From positions 1,240,292 through 1,304,291 of the forward strand of contig NZ_CP022163.1 of assembly GCF_002305855.1 (NCBI RefSeq): 64,000 bases of DNA, in the 5' to 3' direction. Below are positions 17,365 through 25,976 of the stretch, piece by piece. Source of the DNA: Melittangium boletus DSM 14713. GTDB lineage: Bacteria > Myxococcota > Myxococcia > Myxococcales > Myxococcaceae. Position 1 is the stretch's first letter. Each line of letters starts with the position of its first letter. A program made the position numbers and the translations under genes. The notes under the pieces are model-generated. The model made no database searches and had not been told where the DNA came from. It saw nothing but the letters and a program-made list of their open reading frames with translations.

Positions 17365-17648
17365 GCCCCTCGGTGTTGGACAAGGCCGCGAACCACGGCG
17401 TCGCCCGCACGCTGGCCGCCGTGGTGGGCGCGCCGCTCGTGGCGTTCGCGGTGGGCGCGGCCGTGGTGGCCTTCTCTCCCGAGGCCGGCGGCCTGTCCTT
17501 CGCCCTGGGCTTCCACGTGATGGTGCCGTTGTGGGTGGCGCTCGCGTGCGTGTTGCCCCTGCTCAAGAATGGCAAGGTGGCCTGGGGCGTGTGCCTCGCG
17601 ATCCTCCTGCCCATCACCGCCGCGCTGGCCCTGAGGAGCGCCGGGTGA
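17361..17648 (+). CDS. DUF3649-like small membrane protein (iron module)
   Basis: A 95-residue, three-segment membrane protein (VARTLAAVVGAPLVAFAVGAA, FHVMVPLWVALACVLPLL, VCLAILLPITAALAL). The pattern fits DUF3649, annotated in other proteobacteria as a putative iron uptake protein next to PepSY proteins. Start GTG at 17361 overlaps the upstream stop, and its own TGA overlaps the GTG of the PepSY gene in the same GTGA way, so the three genes form a tightly coupled operon. A GTG three bases earlier is an equal alternative start. Confidence 0.65.
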   Translation: MSPSVLDKAANHGVARTLAAVVGAPLVAFAVGAAVVAFSPEAGGLSFALGFHVMVPLWVALACVLPLLKNGKVAWGVCLAILLPITAALALRSAG

Positions 17649-19165
17649 AGTTCACCCCTCGGACCTTTCGCATCCAGTGGGATTTGCACGCCTGGGCCGG
17701 AGTCCTCGCGAGCCTGTTCCTGTTCGTCATCTTCTTCTGCGGCGTCTTCTCGCTGTTCCGGGAGGAGATCGAGCTCTGGCAGGACCCCGCCTTCCACACC
17801 GCGCCGCCCGGACAGGCCCCTCCCTCCTTCGATGCGTTGCTGATGCAGGCGATGGCCCAGGGCACCTTGCCCTCGCGCGGCGCGCACGTGGGCCTCCTCA
17901 CGCACGAGGAGACCCGGCTCGTCACGGCCTACCTCTTCGAGCCCACCGAGGTAAGGGAAGTCTGGCTGGACCCCTCCACCGGCACGTCACTGACCGCGCG
18001 CAGCCGGCTCGCGAGCGAGCTGTACTGGATGCACTTCTTCTACCGCGTGCCCTGGGGCATGGAGCTGTCGGGCCTGCTCGCGGTCGCGATGCTCGCCACG
18101 CTCGTCAGCGGGCTGGTCATCCACCTCAAGGATCTCCGCCGGCAGTGGTGGTCGTTCCGCCCCGCGCTGAAGCTGCGCTTCTCCTCCTCGGATGCACACA
18201 AGGTGCTCGGGGTGTTCGGGCTGCCCTTCACCGCGATGATGGGCTGGACGGGAGCCATCCTCTGCCTCTCCGGCCTGTTGGCCCAGGGGCTCACGTCCAC
18301 GGTGTACAAGGGCGACGCGAACCGCGTGGCCGCGCTGAGAGGCTATGCCCAGCCCGTGCGCGAGGAGACGAAGCGCGACGCCGTGATGCGGCCCCTGGAC
18401 GAGCTCGTCGCGCGCGCGCGTGCCGCCGTCCCCGGAGCCACGGGAACCCCCCGCTACGTCGACGTCCAACTCCAGGGGGACGCGAACGCCTGGGTGGGCG
18501 TCTACTTCCAGATGGAACCGCTCGGCGCCGACCACTTCGCCATGATGGACGCGGTGAGCGGCGAGCCCTTCGCCACCAGCACCCACTACCGCACGCCCCT
18601 CTTCTCCTTCGAGCGCGTGCTCTTCGATCTGCACTACGCCCACTACGGCGGGCTGCTGCTCAAGCTGCTCTACGCCATCCTCGCGCTCGCCATGTGCGTT
18701 GTCATCATCACGGGCAACCTCATCTGGCTCGAACGCCGGGACGCGGCCCGCGCACGGTGGGGCAACCGGCTGCTGGAGCGGTTGACCGTGGGCGTCTCCG
18801 CGGGACTCGCGCTCGGCTGTGGCGTCTATTTCGCCAGCAACCGCGCGTTGCCGTGGACCCATCCCCACCGGGGGGATTGGGAGTTCGGACTGTTCCTCGG
18901 CGCCTGGGCGCTCGCGGCCGCCGTGGCGCTCGTGCCGCGGCTCTCGCCCCGGCGGGCGGGCGCGTGGCTCTGCGCGGGGGCGTCGCTACTCTTCGGCGGA
19001 GTCATCGCCTCGGACATCGTGTTCCAGGACGCGAACCTGTTCACGGCCCTCACGCGGGGGCTGCCGCCCGTCTTCATCTCGCAGGTGCTGCTGTGCGTGT
19101 TCGCCCTGGGCTGCGGCGGCGTGGCCTGGAGCCTGGGGCGGAGCCGTCCACCGGAAAAGGGCTGA
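17645..19165 (+). CDS. PepSY-associated TM protein, probable siderophore/iron reductase
   Basis: A 506-residue membrane protein with the PepSY_TM layout: one membrane segment at the N-terminus (WAGVLASLFLFVIFFCGVFSLF), a periplasmic PepSY-like part, the conserved MHFFYRVPWGMELSGLLAV followed by a helix pair with LKDLRRQWWSFRP, a second periplasmic domain and a C-terminal membrane bundle. Conserved His (HAWAG, MHFFY, DAHKVLG, LHYAHYGG) could bind haem, as in PiuB-like proteins that reduce ferric siderophores at the inner membrane. It is the last gene of the DUF3325-DUF3649-PepSY operon, convergent with the TonB siderophore receptor 31 bases away. The combined arrangement strongly suggests ferrisiderophore uptake and reduction. 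Confidence 0.85.
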   Translation: MKFTPRTFRIQWDLHAWAGVLASLFLFVIFFCGVFSLFREEIELWQDPAFHTAPPGQAPPSFDALLMQAMAQGTLPSRGAHVGLLTHEETRLVTAYLFEPTEVREVWLDPSTGTSLTARSRLASELYWMHFFYRVPWGMELSGLLAVAMLATLVSGLVIHLKDLRRQWWSFRPALKLRFSSSDAHKVLGVFGLPFTAMMGWTGAILCLSGLLAQGLTSTVYKGDANRVAALRGYAQPVREETKRDAVMRPLDELVARARAAVPGATGTPRYVDVQLQGDANAWVGVYFQMEPLGADHFAMMDAVSGEPFATSTHYRTPLFSFERVLFDLHYAHYGGLLLKLLYAILALAMCVVIITGNLIWLERRDAARARWGNRLLERLTVGVSAGLALGCGVYFASNRALPWTHPHRGDWEFGLFLGAWALAAAVALVPRLSPRRAGAWLCAGASLLFGGVIASDIVFQDANLFTALTRGLPPVFISQVLLCVFALGCGGVAWSLGRSRPPEKG

Positions 19166-19196
19166 AACCCCATCCCGGCGGACGGATGCGCTTCAC

Positions 19197-21320
19197 TCAG
19201 AAGGAATAGCCCACGTTGAGCATGGCCTTGCGGCGGTCCCCGTAGAAGCAGGCCGTCGTGGAGCTGCATCCCGACACATACGTGGTGTCCAGCAGGTTCG
19301 AGGCGTTGATGGCCGCCCGCCAGCTGGCGCGCTCGTAGTGGATGCCGGCGTCCACGAGCGTGAAGCCCGGCACTTCCTTCTCGTTGGTGCGGTCGGCGAA
19401 CGACGCGCCGACATGACGCACGCCCGCCCCGGCCCCGAAGCCCTTGAGCGCGCCTTCCGGCAAGGTGTAGTCGAGCCAGAGCGACGCCATGAGCGAGGGC
19501 ACGCCCACGGGCACCTTGCCCTGCTCGAAGTCCGCGCCATCGGTGATGGCCAGCCGGTAGAACGAAGCGGAACCGATCAGATCCAGCCCTCGCGCAAGGC
19601 TCGCGTTCGCCTCGAGCTCGATGCCCCGGGAGCGCACTTCACCGATCTGCAGGGTGTTGAAGAGGCCATCCGTCGTCAGGAAGTTCCGCCGCCGCAGCTC
19701 GAACACGGACAGGCCCACGGACGTGCGGGTTCCGACGGGCTGGAACTTGAGGCCCGCCTCGTACTGCTCGCCGCGCTCGGGCTCGAAGAGCTCACCCGTC
19801 ACCGTGGTGCCGGCGACCGGGTTGAAGGAGCGGGAATAGCTGACGTACGGAGAGACGCCGCTGTCGAAGGCGTAGAGCAGGCCCGCGCGTCCACTGAACG
19901 CCGACTGCCATCCCTCGTAGCTCGAGGCGGGAAGCAGCGTGTTGTCCAACTTCAGCGCCACCCAGTCGTGACGGCCGCTGAGGATCAGGTGCAGGCGCTC
20001 GACGAACTGGATCTGATCCTGGAGGTAGACGCCGAGCTGATTCTGCCGGGACGTGTTGAGCGTGTAGCGCGTGTCGGTGGGCGCGAAGTCACCCCGGACG
20101 GGGTCGAGCAGGCTGATGGACTCGGCGGCCTCGTACCCCTGCTCGTCCGCGAGCCGGAAGTGCTTGTAGTCGAACCCGAACAGCACGGTGTGGCGCACCG
20201 GGCCGGTGGAGAAACGCGCCTCGGCCTGGTTGTCGAGGGTGAAGAGGTTCGCCGTCGGGGTGGTCACGAAGTTGCCGCGAGCGAGCCGCGCGTCCGCGGG
20301 CGGGCCGTCATAGCCCACGCCGTAGAGCGTCTTGAAGTCGATGCCAAGCCGGCCGTAGCGCAGGTTCTGCCGCACCGTCCAGGCGTCGGAGAAGCGGTGC
20401 TCGAACTCATAGCCGAGCAGCGCCTGATTCCGCTTGAAGCGATCCAGGCTGGTGTCGCTCGTGTAGAAGTCCGTGGAGATGCGCCCATAGGGAGCGTCCA
20501 CGACGGTGCCCTCGTAGGGGAGGAAGCCCTGTCCGCGCGTCCGATCGAGCAGATAGCTGCCGTGCACGGTGAGCGTCGTGCGCTCGGTGGGCGCCCACGT
20601 CACGCTCGGCGCGAGGAAGAGGCGGTCGTTGTCGATGTCGCGCACCTGGGTGCCACCGCCCCGGGCCAGCGCCGTCACGCGGTAGAACCAGTGCCCACCG
20701 CCCCCGATGGGCCCGCCCAGGTCCACGGCGCCGTAGGCGTTGGCGAACTCGTTGACGCCCACCTCCACGTGCCGCAGTGCCTCCGCGGGGGGCGTCTTGC
20801 TCACCAGGTTGAGCAAACCACCCGGGTTGGTGCCGCCGAAGAGCACGGAGGAAGGCCCGCGCACCGCCTCGATCCGCTCCATCCCGAAGGGCTCGATGCG
20901 CCAGGTGGCGAAGGAGCTCGACGGGAGCTGCAACCCGTCCAGGTAGTAGCCCGCCTCCTGCGAGGAGAAGCCGCGGACCAGGAACCAGTCGTTGCGCGAA
21001 TCCGCACCGAACGTCTCGGAGCGCACGCCGGGCGTGTAGCGCGTGGCCTCGACGATGGACTGCACCTGCTGGGCATCCATCTGCTCACGCCCCACCACGG
21101 AGATCGATTGCGGCGTCTCGAGGAGCGCGGCATCCGTCTTGGTGCCGCTCGCGCTGCGCTTGGCCGCGTAGCCATCCACGGGGCCGGTGGCGCTCTCGCG
21201 CTCGGCCTCCACCTGCACGGTGTCCAGCGTAACGGTGGTGGGGCCCTGCTCCTGAGCAGCGGCCACGGTCGCGAGCGCGAGGAACGGCACCCCCGCGAGG
21301 TTTCGACGGTGAAGGGACAT
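19197..21320 (-). CDS. TonB-dependent siderophore receptor
   Basis: A 707-residue outer-membrane receptor. A signal peptide (about 1-22) is followed by a short TonB-box region, the plug domain (TPQSISVVGREQMDAQQVQSI, then the FLVRGFSSQEAGYYLDGLQLP and RGPSSVLFGGTNPGG blocks typical of siderophore receptors) and a 22-strand barrel ending in a terminal aromatic (NVGYSF). It imports a ferric siderophore using TonB energy. The ATG at 21320 has AGGAAGG three bases upstream and begins at the signal peptide. A Fur-box-like sequence lies 16-35 bases upstream of the start. It faces the PepSY operon tail to tail, and both probably serve the same iron source. Confidence 0.92.
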   Translation of the reverse strand: MSLHRRNLAGVPFLALATVAAAQEQGPTTVTLDTVQVEAERESATGPVDGYAAKRSASGTKTDAALLETPQSISVVGREQMDAQQVQSIVEATRYTPGVRSETFGADSRNDWFLVRGFSSQEAGYYLDGLQLPSSSFATWRIEPFGMERIEAVRGPSSVLFGGTNPGGLLNLVSKTPPAEALRHVEVGVNEFANAYGAVDLGGPIGGGGHWFYRVTALARGGGTQVRDIDNDRLFLAPSVTWAPTERTTLTVHGSYLLDRTRGQGFLPYEGTVVDAPYGRISTDFYTSDTSLDRFKRNQALLGYEFEHRFSDAWTVRQNLRYGRLGIDFKTLYGVGYDGPPADARLARGNFVTTPTANLFTLDNQAEARFSTGPVRHTVLFGFDYKHFRLADEQGYEAAESISLLDPVRGDFAPTDTRYTLNTSRQNQLGVYLQDQIQFVERLHLILSGRHDWVALKLDNTLLPASSYEGWQSAFSGRAGLLYAFDSGVSPYVSYSRSFNPVAGTTVTGELFEPERGEQYEAGLKFQPVGTRTSVGLSVFELRRRNFLTTDGLFNTLQIGEVRSRGIELEANASLARGLDLIGSASFYRLAITDGADFEQGKVPVGVPSLMASLWLDYTLPEGALKGFGAGAGVRHVGASFADRTNEKEVPGFTLVDAGIHYERASWRAAINASNLLDTTYVSGCSSTTACFYGDRRKAMLNVGYSF

Positions 21321-21335
21321 GACCTTCCTGTACGA

Positions 21336-21355
21336 GTTGAAAATGATTATCAGTC
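21336..21355 (-). promoter_or_regulatory. Fur box upstream of TonB receptor
   Basis: Read on the minus strand this is ACTGATAATCATTTTCAAC, which matches the right-hand 14 bases of the 19-base Fur consensus (TGATAATCATTATC) at 13 positions. It lies just upstream of the ribosome site of the receptor gene, where repressor binding would block transcription under iron-replete conditions. Known: Fur uses such sites. Inferred: this organism's Fur does the same here. Confidence 0.75.
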
Positions 21356-21528
21356 GCGGTTTCAAGTCGACTGGCCTCGCGGCGTAGCATGGCCTCTTCG
21401 AGGCAGGCAAGGGGGAGGAGGACACGGGCGGAGCGCACTCGGGTGTAAGGTGCGAGCGCTGCGTGGTGCTCCAAGGGCAGCACGCGGCAGCTGTCGTGGT
21501 GACTTCCTCCCGACAAGGACCCAACCGC

Positions 21529-23115
21529 ATGCGCACCGTGAAGCTGGCAGTCTCCCTGACCCTCCCCCTCCTGACCCAGGCCTGTGGCGGACCCCCGCCC
21601 GAGTCCTCCTCCGCGCTGGCCACGCGCGCCGCCGCGCTGACGACCGCCACCTCGCGGGGGTGCACCTTCTCCCTGTCCCATGAACTCCGGATGATGCCCC
21701 GGCCCACCTACTACCCCCTCATCACGCGGCAAGCCTCGGCCTCGTGCCCCTGGCCGGGTGCGAGCCTGGAGCTCGGGGAGACCCACGATCCGCCCAAGCT
21801 GTCGATCGCGGCGAACGACCTGGGCGTCGCCGTCAGCTACACGGACAGGTACTCGCCGAGTGGCAGCGCGGGCGTCCACCTGAGGGTCCTCCACGTGGCG
21901 CCGGACACGTTGACGGTGGTGCGCGGGACCGAACTGATCTCGGTCGAGAACTACCGCGCCTCGACCATCTACAGCGGGGAGTTGTCCCTGCGCACGGACG
22001 CCACGGGAACGGCGCTCCGGGTCCAGGGTGAGAAGTCGGGCAGCTTCTCCTACCCGGGCGGCGCCGACGACGGACGGTATTACACCGCGACGTACCCCCA
22101 CTTCTTCACCAGCACGGAGGCCGCCACCATCGTCTCCTCGGACACCGCCCCCGAGGAGCACTGGGCCGACACGGGCTCGCTGACCCGTGCGCGCGCGGGC
22201 CACACCGCCACCCTGCTCAACGCCACGGGCGACGTGCTGCTGGTGAGCGGCGACAGCGCGGAAATCCACAACCCCTACACCCACGTGACCCGGAGCGCGG
22301 GCACGCCCATCATCCAGCATGCGCAGCACACCGCGACGGCGCTCGCCTCGGGCCAGGTGCTCGTGGCGGGAGGCGCGTCGGGCACGATGAAGCGCTCCAG
22401 CTCGGAGCTGTATGACCCGGCCACGGACGCCTGGTCCTACGCGGCCGAGATGCACACGCCGCGCGCCCTGCACACGGCGACCCTGCTCGACTCGGGCCAG
22501 GTGCTGGTGGTGGGCGGCGAGTCCACCCAGACGGAGACGGACTCGGCCGAGCTGTATGACCCGGACACGAACACGTGGAACAACGTGGCGCCCCTCCCCT
22601 CGCCCCGGAGCCGGCACACGGCGACGCTGCTCTACTCGGGCAAGGTGCTGGTGACGGGCGGCCAGTCCCCTTCGTCCAGCGCGCTCCAGGACGCGCGGCT
22701 CTACGATCCCGCCACGAACGCGTGGACCCCCGCGGGCACCCTGTCGCTGGGACGCGCGGGCCACCTCGCCGTCCAGCTCTACTCGGGCAAGGTGTTCATC
22801 CTGGGCGGAGGCCTCGATCAGGTGGACGTCTACGATCCCTACAGCCTCACGCCCTGGACCCAGGGCCCGGAACTCGCCCAGGGAGGCTCGGCCACCAGCG
22901 CCACGCATCTCTACTCGGGCGAGGTCCTGGTCACGCACGCCACCGGCCAGGCGTCCCTGTATGACCCGTCGACGGACGCGTGGAGGTCGGCGGGGAACCT
23001 GTCGGCGCCGCGCCTGGGACACACGGCGACCCTGCTCCACACGGGACAGGTGCTCGTGACAGGCGGAGCGACCGCCGGCGTGCCGTCCACGACCGTGCAG
23101 ACCTACACGCACTGA
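21529..23115 (+). CDS. Kelch-repeat lipoprotein
   Basis: A 528-residue exported protein with a lipobox-like signal peptide (LLTQAC, Cys19). The first 190 residues are unrecognised. From about residue 215 there are six or so kelch blades, each with RxxHTATLL, G(Q/K)VLVxGG and YDPxTxxW, for example at about 315-360 and 370-415. These form a beta-propeller used for protein or glycan binding. Kelch proteins with this strongly regular HTATLL/VLVTGG pattern are abundant in myxobacteria. AAGGA about 11 bases upstream supports the ATG at 21529. It is a single gene, divergent from the TonB receptor. Confidence 0.82.
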   Translation: MRTVKLAVSLTLPLLTQACGGPPPESSSALATRAAALTTATSRGCTFSLSHELRMMPRPTYYPLITRQASASCPWPGASLELGETHDPPKLSIAANDLGVAVSYTDRYSPSGSAGVHLRVLHVAPDTLTVVRGTELISVENYRASTIYSGELSLRTDATGTALRVQGEKSGSFSYPGGADDGRYYTATYPHFFTSTEAATIVSSDTAPEEHWADTGSLTRARAGHTATLLNATGDVLLVSGDSAEIHNPYTHVTRSAGTPIIQHAQHTATALASGQVLVAGGASGTMKRSSSELYDPATDAWSYAAEMHTPRALHTATLLDSGQVLVVGGESTQTETDSAELYDPDTNTWNNVAPLPSPRSRHTATLLYSGKVLVTGGQSPSSSALQDARLYDPATNAWTPAGTLSLGRAGHLAVQLYSGKVFILGGGLDQVDVYDPYSLTPWTQGPELAQGGSATSATHLYSGEVLVTHATGQASLYDPSTDAWRSAGNLSAPRLGHTATLLHTGQVLVTGGATAGVPSTTVQTYTH

Positions 23116-23220
23116 GCGGTTCACACGAAACCGATGGGGGCCGGGGCCCATCCCGCCCCCGTGGTGATTGGCCGCGCCGGCTGGGACATCTGCTAGGGTG
23201 GACTCCGGAGGTATCCCACT

Positions 23221-24114
23221 CTGGCACGACTCCTACAGTGGTTTTCGCTGGCCCTGGCCCTCGTGGGGAGCGCTGCGCCCGCGCGGCAACCCCCGTCTCC
23301 TGCCCGCGAGCAGCAACAGCGGCAAGTCATCGTCCCCAGCGGCTCGGGTGAGCCCGTGCCAGAGGTGAGGGTGGCGGCCGGTGTGTCCACCTACCTGCGC
23401 TTCAACGCGCCCATCGACAGGGCCTCGTTGGAGGTGGAGGGGCGGGCAGCGCGCTTCAAGCTGGTGGACTCGGGCGAGTACACCCTCACCCTTGAAGTGG
23501 CTGTCGAGCCGGGCCCCGGGGAGAAGCTGGGCGTGCGGGTGCGCTACAAAGACGGTGGCGCCCCGGCGTACGCCGCCCTCGTCCTCGTCTCCCACCCCAC
23601 GCTGGTGGACAAGGAGGTGGAGGTGGTGCGCCGCCCGCGCACCGTCGAGGCACTGGAGGCCAGGCTGTCCCACGTGGAAGCCGAGCTCGTCTCACTGAAG
23701 GCCCAGCGCGCGCGGAGCGGGCTTCCCAGCATTGCCTTCGCCGGAATGTTCGACTCGATGGGTGTCCGCGCCACGCTCTTCTTCGGGAGGCCGGCTCCCG
23801 GCAACAAGGGCGGCCTCGAGCTGGGGATTGGCACCGGATACCGGGCCACTCGCTGGGCCATGGTGGTGGTCCAGGTGCGCAACCTCCCGGGACAGTCCGC
23901 CTGGGCGCCCGGCGCGGCGCGGCTCACCAGCGTGAAGGGGACGCCGGTGAAGGTGCTCTCGGTGCACATGGAGAAACCCCAGCTCCAGCCGGGGGAGTTC
24001 GCTCTCGTGGCCGTCATGGTGGAGCCCCCCGCCTCCAACGAGGTCCGCTTCCAGCTGGAGTTGATGGATACCGAGGGCGGGCGGCTCCTACCCATCACCG
24101 AGGTTCAACTCTAG
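23221..24114 (+). CDS. DUF2381 secreted protein, apparent CTG start
   Basis: A 297-residue exported protein of the myxobacterial DUF2381 (TIGR02268) family: VRVAAGVSTYLRFNAPIDRASL early, then LTLEVAVEPGPGEKLGVRVRYKDG, HPTLVDKEVEVVRRPRT and the C-terminal FALVAVMVEPP block. The frame has no ATG, GTG or TTG between the preceding stop (23194) and a GTG at 23263 that would cut the signal peptide in half. A CTG at 23221 sits nine bases after GGAGGT and opens a perfect signal peptide (ARLLQWFSLALALVGSAAPA), so CTG is the likely start. The stop is 11 bases before the kinase gene. DUF2381 genes are repeatedly found beside such kinases, so the product may act as the kinase's periplasmic partner; this role is inference. 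Confidence 0.8.
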   Translation: MARLLQWFSLALALVGSAAPARQPPSPAREQQQRQVIVPSGSGEPVPEVRVAAGVSTYLRFNAPIDRASLEVEGRAARFKLVDSGEYTLTLEVAVEPGPGEKLGVRVRYKDGGAPAYAALVLVSHPTLVDKEVEVVRRPRTVEALEARLSHVEAELVSLKAQRARSGLPSIAFAGMFDSMGVRATLFFGRPAPGNKGGLELGIGTGYRATRWAMVVVQVRNLPGQSAWAPGAARLTSVKGTPVKVLSVHMEKPQLQPGEFALVAVMVEPPASNEVRFQLELMDTEGGRLLPITEVQL

Positions 24115-24125
24115 GAAGGCCGGCC

Positions 24126-25937
24126 ATGACGGACGCTCTACACCCCGACCACCTTCAACCCGGCCACGCGGTGGGGCCCTGGCTCATCGTCGAGGTGCTG
24201 GGCCGTGGCGGCTCCTCTCGAGTTTTCAAGGTGGAGCGCGACGGCCAGCCCTACTCCCTGAAAATGGCGCTGCTGCCCCTCACCCAATCCACGGAGGAGC
24301 TCACGGAGGAGCAGCACGTGGAGGAGACGAGTGCCTACCGGCGCCTGGCGCGCGAGGCAGCGGCGCTCTTCACCTACGCCTCCCACCCCAACCTGCTGCG
24401 AGTGTACGCAGTGGACGTCTGGCCCCACCCCACCAAGGGCTACCCACTCCTCGTCACCGACTTCATCGACGGGGACAACTGGCACGAGTGGCGTTGGCGC
24501 AAGCCCCCTCATGCCATCCTGCTGGTGGACACCTTCTCCGGCGTGGTGTGCACCGTGGGCATGCTGCACGCACGCGGCGTGTACCATCGGGACTTGAAGG
24601 CGGAGAACATCCTCATCCGCAGGAAGGACGGTCGACCGTTCGTCATCGATTTTGGCACCGTACGCCTGCCGGGAGCGCTCACGAAGACGCTGGGCCTGCC
24701 CGAGGGGGTCCTGCACCTGGTGCCCCCCGAGCTCCTGGCCTACACGCGCACCGAGGCGTGGAAGCGGGGCGAGCCCTTCCAAGGCGGCGTGGCCGCGGAC
24801 CTGTACGCACTGGGGGTTCTGCTCTACCAGGGTCTCACGGATCGGCACCCCTTCGACCCGGAGCTGCCGGACAAGGAGCTGCTGGCCGCCATCGCCGCCG
24901 TCCCTCCCACCGCTCCTCACCTGATCAACCCCCTGGTGCCGCGCTCGCTCAGCGACATCGCCATGAAGCTGCTGGAGAAGCAGCCCGAGGACCGCTACCC
25001 CAACACCCAGGCCCTGCTCGAAGCACTGGAGCAGACCATCGAGAAGCAGAGGAAATCCCCCGCCTGGAAGGTGCCCCTCTCCGCACCGGAGGGCCCGGCG
25101 GAGGCGCCGCCCAAACAGACGGAACAGGAGCAGGTGGCTCCGCCCCAGCAAGCGGCACCCGCGGGTGAAGCAGCTCCGCCACCAGAGGATACAAGGCCGC
25201 CGGAGGACGCTCGTGAGGAGGCTCCCGCCAAGAAGCGCTGGACGTGGCGCGTGGGGCGCCTCGCCATGGTGGGCCTGATCCTCCTTGTCGGCCTGTTCCT
25301 TGCCTCATGGCTGGTGCGATCCACACTCGCGCGGACCCACATGTCGGAGCAGCCCATCGCATCCGGCCCCCCCGAGAAAGGAAGTGCGCCCGTGTCCCCC
25401 CTCACTACGCCCCAGGGCTCGACTCCCTCCAGCCGCTCACGCTTCGGAGCCCTCACCGTGTGGCTGTGCACCGCTACGGGGCTGGGCTGTCCCGCCGCCC
25501 AGGTGAGGCCGGAGCCAGAGGACTGCCCCGCCGAGGCCCAGCACGCCATGTTCGAGGTGCTGAAACTCAACCAGGGCATGCGTCTCCAGGCCATCGTCGA
25601 CATCAACCAGCTTGGCGGCCCTTATGATGAGGGCATCTACCGCGACGGTCCCATCGTCGGCCGCGTGGTGCAGCGTGAGGGGACTGCGCCGCAACTGCCC
25701 GGCGGCACCCTACTGTACGGGAGGCTCTGGACGGGCATTAGGACTCAGGACCTGGATGGAGTGGAACTCGTGTTGGGGCGCTACACCGAGGCACTGCTGC
25801 CGGACGGCCGCAAGCTGCCGGTGTGCATGGCCCTGGGCGGGCCGGATGGGCGCGCGCGCAAGGAGCCCGGCTCCGAGCCCGGGGCCGTTCGACTGAGGCG
25901 AGAACTCCCGGTAGGCGCGGTCTCGCGCTGGCCGTGA
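24126..25937 (+). CDS. Membrane Ser/Thr protein kinase paired with DUF2381 protein
   Basis: A 603-residue transmembrane kinase. Residues 17-300 are a Hanks-type kinase domain: glycine loop (LGRGGSSRVF), Lys46, HRDLKAEN (154-161), DFG (175-177, here DFGTV). A Pro/Glu/Ala-rich linker (about 318-370) leads to a single membrane segment (about 379-397). The extracytoplasmic part has Cys-containing segments (VWLCTATGLGCPAAQ) and a small beta domain at about 475-590. It should phosphorylate Ser/Thr of cytosolic targets in response to a signal at its outer domain. It is cotranscribed with the DUF2381 gene. Its last 69 bases belong to a 108-base direct repeat whose second copy lies at 30340. Confidence 0.88.
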   Translation: MTDALHPDHLQPGHAVGPWLIVEVLGRGGSSRVFKVERDGQPYSLKMALLPLTQSTEELTEEQHVEETSAYRRLAREAAALFTYASHPNLLRVYAVDVWPHPTKGYPLLVTDFIDGDNWHEWRWRKPPHAILLVDTFSGVVCTVGMLHARGVYHRDLKAENILIRRKDGRPFVIDFGTVRLPGALTKTLGLPEGVLHLVPPELLAYTRTEAWKRGEPFQGGVAADLYALGVLLYQGLTDRHPFDPELPDKELLAAIAAVPPTAPHLINPLVPRSLSDIAMKLLEKQPEDRYPNTQALLEALEQTIEKQRKSPAWKVPLSAPEGPAEAPPKQTEQEQVAPPQQAAPAGEAAPPPEDTRPPEDAREEAPAKKRWTWRVGRLAMVGLILLVGLFLASWLVRSTLARTHMSEQPIASGPPEKGSAPVSPLTTPQGSTPSSRSRFGALTVWLCTATGLGCPAAQVRPEPEDCPAEAQHAMFEVLKLNQGMRLQAIVDINQLGGPYDEGIYRDGPIVGRVVQREGTAPQLPGGTLLYGRLWTGIRTQDLDGVELVLGRYTEALLPDGRKLPVCMALGGPDGRARKEPGSEPGAVRLRRELPVGAVSRWP

Positions 25938-25976
25938 GAACCGCGGGGGGCGAGTCGCATGCGACGGAGCAGCAGT
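25869..25976. repeat. 108-bp direct repeat, copy A (kinase 3' end)
   Basis: This segment covers the last 69 bases of the kinase gene plus 39 bases of trailer. It matches 30340-30447 over 108 bases with five substitutions and no gaps; similarity stops abruptly at both ends. It ends exactly one base before the TAG stop codon of the truncated Imm52 gene on the other strand. Confidence 0.93.

Noticed and set aside
18819..21683. A 954-codon open frame on the plus strand
   Set aside because: It is antisense to the TonB receptor, whose domains are fully recognisable; the translation is a shadow.
21085..23151. A 688-codon minus-strand frame over the kelch gene and the receptor 5' end
   Set aside because: Arg/Gly/Val-rich shadow; it would run through the Fur box and two real genes.
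23140..23165. GC-rich hairpin after the kelch gene as terminator
   Set aside because: The stem is imperfect (GGGGGC with mismatched partner) and there is no T-run; too weak to list.
23263..23265. GTG as start of the DUF2381 gene
   Set aside because: It would remove most of the signal peptide and has no ribosome site; CTG 23221 with GGAGGT nine bases upstream explains the sequence better.
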